From Cyanodermella asteris (Eukaryota > Ascomycota > Lecanoromycetes > Ostropales > Stictidaceae): DNA of 64,000 bases. The translations under genes were made by a program, and so were the position numbers. The notes beneath the pieces were generated by a model. It had not been told where the DNA came from and ran no database searches. It saw nothing but the letters and a program-made list of their open reading frames with translations. The stretch is taken from NCBI GenBank assembly GCA_900618795.1, contig UYJD01000010.1, forward strand, positions 262,653 through 326,652, given 5' to 3'. Positions 54,720-64,000 of the stretch are shown piece after piece. Every line of letters starts with the position of its first letter. Positions within the stretch are counted from its first letter, which is position 1.

Positions 54720-57700
54720 ATGGCGACCTTTCTCGAAAACTCGTACAGTATCGTCCATCAGGACAACACCTCCGACCAGCCAAGCCTGGCCGAGTTGAAG
54801 ACTCAGCTGGAGAAAGGCACAGAACAGTCGAAAGAGGACACGATGAAGACGATTCTCACAATAATGCTCAACGGCGACTCGATGCCAAATCTTCTCATGC
54901 ACATCATTCGCTTCGTCATGCCGTCCAAGAGCAAACCATTGAAGAAGCTCTTATATCTGTACTACGAAATCTGCCCCAAGCTGGACGCCCAAGGCAAGTT
55001 GAAGCAGGAGATGATTCTAGTTTGCAACGGCATTCGAAACGACTTGCAACACCCGAACGAGTACATTCGAGGCAACACGCTACGATTTTTGTGCAAGCTG
55101 CGGGAGCCGGAACTCATCGAACCTCTTCTCACCCCAGCCAGAGGATGTTTGGAGCATCGCCATGCTTACGTCCGAAAGAACGCCGTGTTGGCAATCGCCT
55201 CCATCTACGCCACGTCCGAATCCCTCATTCCGGATGCGCCGGAGCTGATCCAGACTTTCCTGGATACGGAAAGCGATCATACTTGCAAGCGTAACGCATT
55301 CGCTGCATTGCAAATGATCAGCCACCAGAAGGCATTGGAATACTTGCAGAATGTCTTTGATGGCATTCCCAACGCCGACGAACTCTTGCAATTGGTAGAG
55401 CTGGAATTTATCAGGAAGGATGCCGTCGAAAACCAGCAGAACAAGGCCAAATACCTGCGCCTGATCTTCGACCTTTTGGAAGCCAGCGCTCCAACAGTTG
55501 TATACGAGGCTGCCTCTTCCCTCACTGCTCTGACGACAAACCCTGTCGCAGTCAAGGCCGCCGCAACCAAATTCATCGAGCTCGGAATCAAGGAGGCCGA
55601 CAACAACGTCAAGCTCATTGTTCTAGATCGTGTCGATCAATTACGGAGGAAGAACCCCGGCATACTCGATGATCTTACCATGGAAACCCTACGCGTACTA
55701 TCGACGACGGATCTGGACGTCCGGAAGAAGGCCCTGGAATTGGCTTTGGCAATGGTTTCGAGCAAAAACGTTGAAGAGGTGGTCATGCTCCTTAAGAAGG
55801 AGCTCCAAAAGACCGTCAACGAGCAGTACGACAAGAACGCCGAGTACAGATCTCTGCTCATTCACTCTATCCATCAATGTGCCGTCAAATTCTCCGAGGT
55901 CGCAGCGTCCGTGGTCGACCTGCTCATGGACTTTATCGCCGATTTCACCTCCTCTTCTGCTGTCGAGGTCATCAACTTCGTCAAGGAGGTAGTGGAACGA
56001 TTCCCACAGCTTCGGTCATCTATTGTGGAGCGACTGGTGGGAACGCTCAACGAGGTCCGCGCCGGAAAGGTCTACCGAGGAGCTCTCTGGATCGTTGGCG
56101 AGTATTCACTCGAAGCGAACGACATTCGGGCAGCGTGGACGCGTATCCGAGCAAGCCTGGGCGAGATTCCGATCGTTGCAGCCGAGCAGAGACTTCTCGA
56201 GCAGGGTGAAGAGGAGAATGGCGAGCCAAAAGAGCAGACCAACGGACACGTCAAATCCGAGGCCACTGGATCGAGGAAGGTTCTTCCAGATGGCACGTAC
56301 GCCACCGAAAGCGCACTCACCAGCGAATCGTCGGCCAAAGCTCGTTTGGACGCAGTCAAAGCAGCATCGAAGCCTCCTCTCCGACAGCTCATCCTCGATG
56401 GCGACTACTACCTCGCATCTGTACTGTCGTCTACTCTTACCAAGCTCGTAATGCGTCATTCCGAAATCTCCGACGACGTTGCACGAACAAACGCGCTCCG
56501 TGCAGAGGCCATGCTTATCATGATCTCGATCATCCGAGTCGGCCAATCTCACTTTGTCAAGGCACCGATTGACGAGGATTCGATCGACCGCATCATGAGC
56601 TGTGTACGATCGCTTTTGGAGTTTGCAGAGAAGAAGGAACTGGAGACGGTCTTCCTCGAGGACACTGCCAAGGCGTTCAAGACAATGGTGCAGGCGGAAC
56701 AGCAAAAGCGCAAGGAGGAGGAGGAGGTTGAAAAATCAAAGTCTGCCATCCAAGTCGACGATGTCATTCCCATTCGCCAGCTTCAGAAGAGAACAAACGT
56801 CGACGGCACGGACGAGATTGAGCTCGACCTCGAAAAGGCCACCGGAGGCGACACTGCGACGGAAGACGTGTCGAGCAAGCTCAGCCGGGTTGTGCAACTG
56901 ACCGGCTTTTCCGATGCAGTGTACGCCGAGGCCTATGTCAAGGTGCACCAGTTCGACATTGTGCTAGATGTGCTCCTCGTCAACCAGACGACGGAGACGC
57001 TTCAAAACTTGTCGGTCGAGTTTGCGACGCTCGGCGATCTCAAGGTCGTCGAGCGGCCGACGACGCAAAACCTCGGAGCACATGATTTCCAAAACGTGCA
57101 GACGACGGTCAAGGTTTCGTCCACGGACACGGGGGTCATCTTCGGCAACATTGTGTACGACAGCCCCAGCGGGACGGAGACGAACGTGGTCATCCTCAAC
57201 GACGTGCACGTCGACATTATGGACTACATTCAGCCGGCGTACTGCACGGAAACGAAATTCAGGACCATGTGGACCGAGTTCGAATGGGAGAACAAGGTCA
57301 ACATCAACAGTAAGGCCAAGAGCCTGCGGGAGTTCCTGAAACAGCTGCAGGCGTGCACCAACATGACGTGCCTGACGCCGGATGCAAGTATGAAGGGCGA
57401 TTGTCAATTCCTGAGTGCCAACCTGTATGCACGAAGCGTGTTCGGTGAGTGTCCCAGACCCCTTCCCCCTGGACTGTACGGTAGACGGTGTGAGCAAAGG
57501 TGTAGTCGTCGACCCTGTGGCGTTTCACGCTACCCCAGGAAAAGCGGATGCACGCTTGCCGCAGATGGCTTGCGTCGATCTGTTATCGAACGATTGCAAC
57601 ATGTGCTGATTTACTTTTTCACAGGGGAGGATGCACTGGCAAATCTGAGCATCGAAAAGGAAGGAGAGGACGGGGCGATTACGGGATTCGTGAGGATACG

Positions 57701-57770
57701 CAGTCGGTCACAAGGGCTAGCGTTGAGTTTGGGCTCGTTGAAGGGGCTGAACAAGGTTGGCGTTGCATAG
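54720..57770 (+). CDS. SEC26: Coatomer beta subunit Sec26 (2 exons)
   Basis: COPI coat adaptor-like subunit for Golgi-to-ER and intra-Golgi traffic. Exon 1 is 54720-57444 and exon 2 is 57625-57770; 956 residues, equal to human beta-COP. The first ~500 residues are Adaptin_N HEAT repeats (MLNGDSMPNLLMHIIRFVMP, RGNTLRFLCKLREPELIEPL, HAYVRKNAVLAI). A Glu/Lys linker precedes the appendage: SRVVQLTGFSDAVYAEAYVK, then IVYDSPSGTETNVVILND and HVDIMDYIQPAYCTETKFR. Exon 2 restores ARSVFGEDALANLSIEKEGED and ends SLGSLKGLNKVGVA. The 180-nt intron (GTGAGT ... TTTCACAG, phase 1) is a multiple of three with no in-frame stop, so the unspliced frame would encode 1016 residues with a 60-residue insertion inside the conserved appendage. 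The spliced form is clearly the functional one. Confidence 0.96.
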   Translation: MATFLENSYSIVHQDNTSDQPSLAELKTQLEKGTEQSKEDTMKTILTIMLNGDSMPNLLMHIIRFVMPSKSKPLKKLLYLYYEICPKLDAQGKLKQEMILVCNGIRNDLQHPNEYIRGNTLRFLCKLREPELIEPLLTPARGCLEHRHAYVRKNAVLAIASIYATSESLIPDAPELIQTFLDTESDHTCKRNAFAALQMISHQKALEYLQNVFDGIPNADELLQLVELEFIRKDAVENQQNKAKYLRLIFDLLEASAPTVVYEAASSLTALTTNPVAVKAAATKFIELGIKEADNNVKLIVLDRVDQLRRKNPGILDDLTMETLRVLSTTDLDVRKKALELALAMVSSKNVEEVVMLLKKELQKTVNEQYDKNAEYRSLLIHSIHQCAVKFSEVAASVVDLLMDFIADFTSSSAVEVINFVKEVVERFPQLRSSIVERLVGTLNEVRAGKVYRGALWIVGEYSLEANDIRAAWTRIRASLGEIPIVAAEQRLLEQGEEENGEPKEQTNGHVKSEATGSRKVLPDGTYATESALTSESSAKARLDAVKAASKPPLRQLILDGDYYLASVLSSTLTKLVMRHSEISDDVARTNALRAEAMLIMISIIRVGQSHFVKAPIDEDSIDRIMSCVRSLLEFAEKKELETVFLEDTAKAFKTMVQAEQQKRKEEEEVEKSKSAIQVDDVIPIRQLQKRTNVDGTDEIELDLEKATGGDTATEDVSSKLSRVVQLTGFSDAVYAEAYVKVHQFDIVLDVLLVNQTTETLQNLSVEFATLGDLKVVERPTTQNLGAHDFQNVQTTVKVSSTDTGVIFGNIVYDSPSGTETNVVILNDVHVDIMDYIQPAYCTETKFRTMWTEFEWENKVNINSKAKSLREFLKQLQACTNMTCLTPDASMKGDCQFLSANLYARSVFGECPRPLPPGLYGRRCEQRCSRRPCGVSRYPRKSGCTLAADGLRRSVIERLQHVLIYFFTGEDALANLSIEKEGEDGAITGFVRIRSRSQGLALSLGSLKGLNKVGVA

Positions 57771-59682
57771 CATAGTTCAGCCTAGGGGAGAGAGTTTGGC
57801 GTGGAAGCATACGTACACAAGGTAGCAAGCCAGCCGCGATATGTCGCCATGTACGGTATAGAAGGTCAGCAGAAGCAGGTACTGCATGTAGCTTGGGGCA
57901 GCCTTGCAGGAGAGAGCTGCAAAGTAACCAAGTTTTCCGTCCCAAGCAGTCATCCAGTGACAGCACATGAAGTGATGCAACGAAGCAAGTGTGGAGCCCA
58001 AACTCACCACACCAGGGGCCGCTAGTGGACTTGTAGCTTTGGACGGCGGCCGTAGCGCAAGCCAGCTGAAGAGCCGTGGCAGTGTAGATAATGAATGACC
58101 TTGGATATTTCATATCAGAAGTAACGCCTCTGAGGCACAAATGGCACGACTGACGACAGGGGAGATGGGATGGCCGGACATGAGTCGATGACCCCGCGCG
58201 GGCGAATGTCCCCAGGGGGGCGAACAGGGGCCTCGTCCGGGGGGAATTGCAGGGGACAATCACAGTGACACAGCGGGCGTGGACGGGTGGCTATTGGCGG
58301 TGACGACGACGCACACACCTCGACGCAAAACAACCTGTCCCTTTCCGTTCGACTGCAGCAAGCAGGACGACTTGGGCAAGATGATCGCCGCTATCTAGAG
58401 TTTTGAGGTTTTGTCCGCCCTCCGCCCCCTGCCACCCCAGCAGCGAACCGCCTCGTCCGAACGAAACACGAGTCGGCAAATTTAGAGTCGCCAGAGTAAG
58501 TATTCGTCACCGGGTTCTGATGGGCTACTACTGGAGACCTTGCCAGGGAAAAGTGGGATGACCGGGGGGGGGAGCGGGCGGCGGGCGAGGACAACGTTTT
58601 CATGACATCTGACAGAAAGAGCCGTTTGGGACGAGTCGTTGTTTTGTGGCTTTGCGCGCCGACAGGAGATGTTGGGCTAGAAGCGTGCTAGAAGCTTGAC
58701 AGCACGCTTCTCCCGCAGCCGGTTCCTGGCGCGACGTGACGATTCGGGCAAAAGGCATTTCGGCGGACGAATGAGGCGAGCCGGTGGCCGTACGGCAGGA
58801 CGCCGCACGCCCGTGCGCCGCTGGGTGCTCTCGTGTATCGTAAAGAGAGCGTGCGACGGCCGTAGTTTGGCGAGCTGGAAGGAGAGCAGAGTTACGCAGG
58901 GCGCAGCAGAGCGTCGTTCTGGGGAGCTGACGAGGCGGTCGTGTCGGCAACTGCTGTGCTTGTAGGGAACTGCAGTAACTACCGAAGTATCACTTGTCGT
59001 CGTCGTCTCCTGCAGCGACGACGCCTGCCAAGAAACGGTTAGATCGCCATTGTGCCCTTGCCCACTGCAGATGCTAGATAACTCAGGGAGCAATAATCAA
59101 CAATTGACGCACGCGTGCAGGTCGTGGCGCAGGCCGCCCGGCAGCCGACCAAGACTCCAAATTGCCTTCTTCTCGTCCGTGGCTACGCCTTCACCACCCA
59201 GCACTGACGCATCCCTGCGACTTTGCCCGCACGGCAGAGCTGAGACGTGGTGACGCTCGTCGACTTGCTTTCTAGCTGCCCAAACTTCGAATTTCCAAAT
59301 CGATCCGTCCACTCATCCATCCAGCACGCACGCACGCACAAGCCTTTCTGCGCCCACCCGTCACTCTACCGACTCCTGATACTGAACATGACCTCGGTCG
59401 GCTCGCCTGATCAAACCACCTCTCGCACCTGTGCTTCCGCAGAGCCCGTCTTGTGCTGCTATACAATCCACCCACGCCCCCCTCCCCCCACTGCTCCATC
59501 TCGAATTCACCTTGCACTCTGCACGCGCCGCCATATACCAGTAGGAAATGTCACTGGCGCCTCCGGATATCTTGCCACCGTTTATTCGAGCATACGGCTG
59601 AACCATCGACGAGCGTCGCCACCCCTCCTCGACCATCCCGATCTTCACTTTTCCACCTCAGACAGCACATTGGCCACCGCGA
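57771..59682. other. Long upstream region of xlnR (1.9 kb)
   Basis: No gene recognised. The right half is rich in CT tracts and GC-rich blocks and probably holds the xlnR promoter and a long 5' leader. Candidate CreA motifs cluster at 58192-58242, with another at 58562-58567. Confidence 0.5.
58192..58242. promoter_or_regulatory. Cluster of three CreA-type (SYGGRG) motifs upstream of xlnR
   Basis: CCCCGC (58192-58197), CCCCAG (58210-58215) and CCGGGG (58237-58242) match the carbon-catabolite repressor consensus SYGGRG on one strand or the other. A further CCGGGG is at 58562. They lie 1.1-1.5 kb before the xlnR start. CreA represses xlnR in Aspergillus, so this is plausible, but the motif is short and the region is GC-rich. 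Confidence 0.35.
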
Positions 59683-62600
59683 ATGTTGTCAATGAGCTCC
59701 TACTCGCACCGGTCCGACTACGGATTTCCGCTGGCGTCCCCGACCTCAGCGCCGTCTCTGCAGAGCCATGTGAGCAGCTACCACGAGCCCTCGCATGCCC
59801 ACGGCTACAGCTCCCATTCCGACCACGCTCCGCCCTTTTCTCCGAGTTTCGAACGTCCTGATTCGTCGCACGGCGGCGACGATGACAGCAGCGCACATAT
59901 GGGCTCACCGCCCCGCGAAGACGCTCCTTCGGACCCTCCACGGTCAATTCCTGCCAGGAAGAACTCGAACAATGCCAATCCCATACGCAAGCGTACCTCG
60001 AGAGCCTGCGATCAGTGCAACCAGTTGCGCACAAAGTGCGACGGCAGGCATCCGTGCAGCCACTGTACAGAGACGGGTCTCAAATGCGAATACGCCCGGA
60101 TGCCAAAGAAGCGCGGCAAGGTCAGCAAGAAGGATCTCGCGAGGCAGCAGGCACTCCGAGAAAAGCTGGCAGAGGAGGCCATGAGACGAGGCGCTCAAGA
60201 TCCTCCGGACGCAGCCTCGACCGGACTGCTGCCCGCTGCTTCATCCCAGGTTCCCGCAACCGCTTACAACGCTCACAACAACCACCAAAACGTGTCCAAC
60301 GGCATGTCCATGCAGGACCCGAACGGTACGCAGAGAACGCAGTTCCAACCGCCCGGCGTCCAGGACGTTCCTTTCTCGACACCCTCTCCGGCGTCGAATT
60401 CGCACAGCCACCACAGCGCACTTTCACACACAAGTCAAGCTCTCGGACGCGATCCGCAGCAAATGTCCGGCGCCATGGAGGCCCAGTATCCAAACATGAA
60501 TCTGGATGCCTTCGGTGCCATGGGCCCTCCGACGGACACTGCGCATGGACATGTGGGCGACTACAGAGCACCCGTGGACTTTTCGAACCTCTACATGGGA
60601 ATGGGAGGTCTGCCGGGTCAGCCGCTTCCGCTCGAAGGCATGGATTTTCCCGTGCAGAGTCCATCTACTGGGACTTCCATTTCCGGGGGCTACCATCCGC
60701 ATGCGAGCATCAAACATCCCGTCCTATTACCCCTTTTGCCCTTTCTCAAAAACATCATGAGTCCGTCGCTTGCTTACGAACTCCTCGAGCATTTCTTCAT
60801 CACGTCGTCCCCCGAAGACCCTAATCCCATCTCACCCTACCACATTGCGGCCATTTTCAGAAAGAAGTCGTTCATCGGACCGCAGAATCCCCGCCGCTGC
60901 AGCCCGGCTCTTCTGGCAAGCATACTATGGAGCGCAGCTTGGACCAGCGACGCTCGGCCGCTCACGTCACCTCCGTCGGCGCGCGCGCGGATGTGTCAGA
61001 AGCTGCTGAACCTGTGCATATTCCTGCTTAACCCGCTGATCCATGGCGAGCGCTTGGGGAAGAACTCTGCTCCGGACGCAGAGCGAAACGGCGTCAGCAA
61101 AGCGCATCCGATGGGAGTACAGGAGATGCTCATCGACGATGACGTCCCGGTCAAAATCTCCTCCGGCACAGTGGACGACGTGGCCACTTACATGCACATT
61201 GCCATAGTCATCTCCGCATCCGAAGACAAGGGCGCTAGCTTAAGATGGTGGACGGCGGCATGGAACCTGGCCAAGGAACTGCGACTTGGCAGAGAGCTTG
61301 GGCACAATGCCAGGAGCGTGCGCCCCAATAGCTTCTTCCTCAACGAAGATTTCTCGGACCCCCACGACGATGATATGGCACTCGATCAGCCCATCAGCAC
61401 TCCAATCTCGGAGGAGGAGCGAGAGGAGCGACGACGCATCTGGTGGGTGCTGTACCTGGTCGACCGTCACCTGGCTCTATGCTACAATCGACATCTGACC
61501 ATATTGGACTCGGAATGCGTCGACTTGCTTCGGCCAATGGACGAAATGGCGTGGCAGGAGGGCCTCTTCGAGCCGCTCGAAAGCCCCTACGCCTGGCCCA
61601 ACCCCCGGACGGCTGGACGCTTTGAGTTCACGGGACCCAGCATCTTTGGCTACTTCTTACCGCTCTCGACGATCCTTGGAGAGATAGTTGACCTGCATCA
61701 ACGGCGAATGCACCCTTTCCTGCAGGGCACCAACGGCAGTCGTGATCTCGGTGGCTACGATGCAGAAATTCGCGCAGTCTGTGTGCACCAGCTCGAGACG
61801 TTCGAGAAGAGCATGATAATTTACCGCGATCGCCACCACGCCGCTGCGAATCGGCAAGCTGGGGTCGGGCCAGGATCCGGAGCAGGCCTGACAGATCGCA
61901 CGGCAGCGGGGGCCCCTTCCAGCCGACCACACTTGACAGAGGCTCAGTTCCAGATCGCGACGACCTGCGCCTACGCGACACATTTGATGCACGTGCTCCA
62001 CATCCTTCTGAATGACCGGTGGGATCCGGTCAGTCTACTGGACGATGATGATCTGTGGATCAGCACGCCGGCTTTCCAGACTGCCATGGGCCATGCTGTG
62101 GCTGCTGCAGATGCGCTGGGGGACGTGCTCAAGTACGACCCCGAACTCGGCTTTATGCCATATCTCTTTGGCATCTACCTTTTGCAGGGTAGCTTCTTAC
62201 TCCTCTTGACGGCTGATAAATTGGGCACCGACGCGAACGAAAAGACGGTCAGTGCGTGCGAGACGGTGGTCAGAGGCACCGAAGCGTGTGTCGTCACACT
62301 GAACACGGAATATCAGGTGAGTCTTTCTTCTGCAGATGTCCCTTGCCAGGATCTGGCTTCTCGCGCCCCACGATCTGCCGTGCTGTCAGGAACGAAAAGC
62401 AGCCCGACCCGGCACATCTTTCCACTTTCCTACCTTTTACCGCTCGCATTCCTACTTGTCCCGCGTACGCTCTGCAGGCGCTCCGATGCGAACGCCTGCA
62501 GCCTTGATCCTCTGGGAAACTCTGGGGTGCATTCGCTTACGGCGACTCCCTGCAATTCGGGCGATCCGTGTGACCTGAAGAGTGGAGGAGACGTACTCGT

Positions 62601-63115
62601 TCCCCCCAGCTTTGCTGACCGCGTTGGTGTGCTTGGGAGGCTTTGACGAGCATTCAAGCTGAGCAAGTGGTGCATCCGGCACCACGGCTCGTCAGATTGT
62701 ACCCTTTGTTTGATGAGCAACTGCGCTACCCCCGTTTGGAGACGGGGAGTGTTGCGGTGACATCGTTTTTCCTTGTTTCTTCTGTTGCGGACCCGCCGCA
62801 CTAGCAGATCATGAAGCTCGGGCGCCGCGATATTCATCCTGCATTCAGCCGGAGTTCATCCAACTTGGCTTGGCTGCTTACGAGATTGATCTGCATTACC
62901 CACCAACATCTCAAAACACGTTTCTACCTTTGGACAGAACCTGGTTGGCTGACTTTGTTCTTTCTGCAAAACAGAGACATTTCCGCAAAGTGATGCAATC
63001 GGCACTGGCCCAAGTCCGAGGGCGCAATCCACAAGATGCGGAACAATCGCGTCGCAGACGCGAGATACTATCAATCTACCGCTGGACCGGCGATGGTGGC
63101 GGCTTAGCCGTGTGA
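59683..63115 (+). CDS. xlnR: XlnR/Xyr1-type Zn2Cys6 activator of xylanase and cellulase genes (2 exons)
   Basis: Nuclear transcriptional activator of (hemi)cellulase and D-xylose catabolic genes. Exon 1 is 59683-62316 and exon 2 is 62975-63115; 924 residues (Aspergillus XlnR is about 945). The zinc cluster has Cys at 109, 112, 119, 125, 128 and 135 (CX2CX6CX5CX2CX6C) within [20 protein letters not shown], followed by the basic linker [13 protein letters not shown] Gln/His/Ser-rich stretch leads to the fungal-specific TF domain ([55 protein letters not shown]). Exon 1 ends [10 protein letters not shown]. The conserved C-terminus [19 protein letters not shown] and [12 protein letters not shown] follows only after a 658-nt intron (GTGAGT donor, GCTGAC branch, AAACAG acceptor). 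If unspliced, a different 109-residue tail would end at 62646. Confidence 0.93.
62317..62974 (+). other. Exceptionally long intron of xlnR (658 nt)
   Basis: The splice signals are standard and phase 0 is kept. The family has a short intron at about this position, before the (R)xFRKVM segment (from memory of Aspergillus/Trichoderma genes). Here it is about 13 times the usual length in this window and open in frame for 330 nt. Confidence 0.75.
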
Positions 63116-64000
63116 TGGAATCATACATGTGTCGGAACAAAGATTGCGGAGGTGTAGGTTGTGGTGAGCAAACATCTTTAGAGGCATTTTTGGGTTTTCG
63201 GACCATCAGCCCTGTTGAGTGCGGATACCGGTGTCGCTCTCGGGTAAGAAAAAAAGCTTGTCGCATTTAAACACTGGGCGAAGGTGAGACGGAGTCGGGG
63301 AGGCGATCTGAAACGGTGCACGACTTTTTGGATATACCCCCGTTGACATGACTGTTTGTCGGTTACTGTTGCATTTGATGGCGATACTAGAGAGCTAAAC
63401 CATGTGACGCATCTGCATGAGCGTATTTGCTATTTCCGTCGGCTTATCATGAAACATTAATTTAATAATGATGACGCGTCACCCATGACTGTAAAATTGC
63501 TGGGAACCCAGGTCTCTGCTCGAAAGTGCTCGAACTCCGAACGCCACAAAATCGGCGATCTCGAAGACTGGTGCTGCATTCCGACGGGTTCCGACGGTGA
63601 TGCCCAAGTCTCTGTCAGTGGCCGGATTTTTTCGCCCTGTCGATTCAAGTTTCAGGTACCCCTATTATTCCACAGTCCGTGCGATCAGCAATGCCTTTTT
63701 TTTTTTTTTTTTTTTTTTTCTCTTGAGACAAAACAAGCTTTTCTCGACATGTTGCGCGCCTCAGCCACCACTGGCCGAAGTCGACTGTTTCAGTGTCATC
63801 AGATTACTTACTCTCCGGAAACTTTTTTTTTTGAAGAAGACAAAACTGATTCGAAAACGGTCACCTGATGCCCCGAGTCATTGAACGTCCTCTTCACATG
63901 GGTCAGCGACGAAGCGCGAGAATTGATTGAGTTGCAAAGTCCTTTTATTTTTTTTTTAATGAAGCTGGACAAGAAAGAAAGCCACACGCCAATGTTGGGT
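63116..64000. other. Downstream region of xlnR to the window end
   Basis: 885 bp, more AT-rich than the rest. It has a 24-T run at 63696-63719 and shorter T runs near 63822 and 63946. No gene recognised; it holds the xlnR 3' UTR and possibly the promoter of a gene beyond the edge. Confidence 0.45.
63696..63719 (+). repeat. Homopolymer T24
   Basis: Uninterrupted run of 24 T, with T-rich runs of about 10 nt downstream. Length is prone to sequencing and replication error. Confidence 0.9.

Noticed and set aside
59247-59861. 204-codon plus-strand frame overlapping the xlnR start
   Set aside because: Wrong frame relative to the XlnR zinc cluster and without domain character. A 5' leader is more likely, although a short upstream open frame in it cannot be excluded.
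62317-62646. In-frame C-terminal extension of XlnR
   Set aside because: The conserved XlnR C-terminus lies after the acceptor at 62974. The extension is intronic unless the intron is retained.
1-64000. tRNA, rRNA, CRISPR array, transposon
   Set aside because: I looked for cloverleaf-like cores, rRNA stretches, regular spacer arrays, and transposase or reverse-transcriptase motifs by eye and saw none. A dedicated search with a tRNA model and a repeat library would be decisive.

Overview
The window comes from a filamentous ascomycete (Pezizomycotina). A Dothideomycete is likely, but that is an inference from overall protein character. The evidence is compact genes with short GT-AG introns (mostly 46-61 nt) carrying CTGAC/CTAAC-like branch sites, an XlnR-type (hemi)cellulase regulator, a Mago nashi gene, and gene-per-3-kb spacing. 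Twenty-one protein genes are supported, the first cut by the left edge. I saw no rRNA, tRNA, CRISPR array or intact transposon. One 25-N assembly gap lies at 22714-22738.

Layout. 1-15.7 kb: glutaminyl-tRNA synthetase (minus, partial), P5A ATPase SPF1 (plus), a Thr/His/Gly-rich repeat protein (minus), a small secreted protein, TMA20/MCT-1, RIC1 and the casein kinase 2 beta subunit. 15.7-24.3 kb: an unstable spot with a 12-bp tandem array, an F-box protein, PRP31, an unknown small membrane protein (minus), the assembly gap, and a two-HMG-box mitochondrial protein (minus). 24.8-41.6 kb: DEAD-box splicing helicase PRP5, a GPI-anchored Cys-rich protein (minus), mitochondrial prolyl-tRNA synthetase, chromatin remodeller CHD1 (minus) and ABCE1/RLI1, followed by 2.7 kb without a recognisable gene. 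44.3-51 kb: a giant WG- and Lys-rich low-complexity protein of unknown function. 51.5-64 kb: GID4 (minus), Mago nashi (minus, seven exons), coatomer beta SEC26 and the Zn2Cys6 regulator XlnR.

Most genes are core housekeeping: translation (GLN4, AIM10-like ProRS, TMA20, RLI1), splicing and mRNP (PRP31, PRP5, MAGO), vesicle traffic and ER (SPF1, RIC1, SEC26), chromatin and signalling (CHD1, CKB). They are not an operon or cluster in the bacterial sense. The more unusual content is the WG-module protein, three introns that are multiples of three and lack stops (TMA20, PRP5, SEC26), a 658-nt intron just before the last exon of xlnR, and several unrecognised secreted, membrane or repeat proteins. 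No clear candidate for an entirely new multi-gene system was found. All exon-intron models were read by eye from splice signals, reading phase and recalled family similarity, without transcript evidence.
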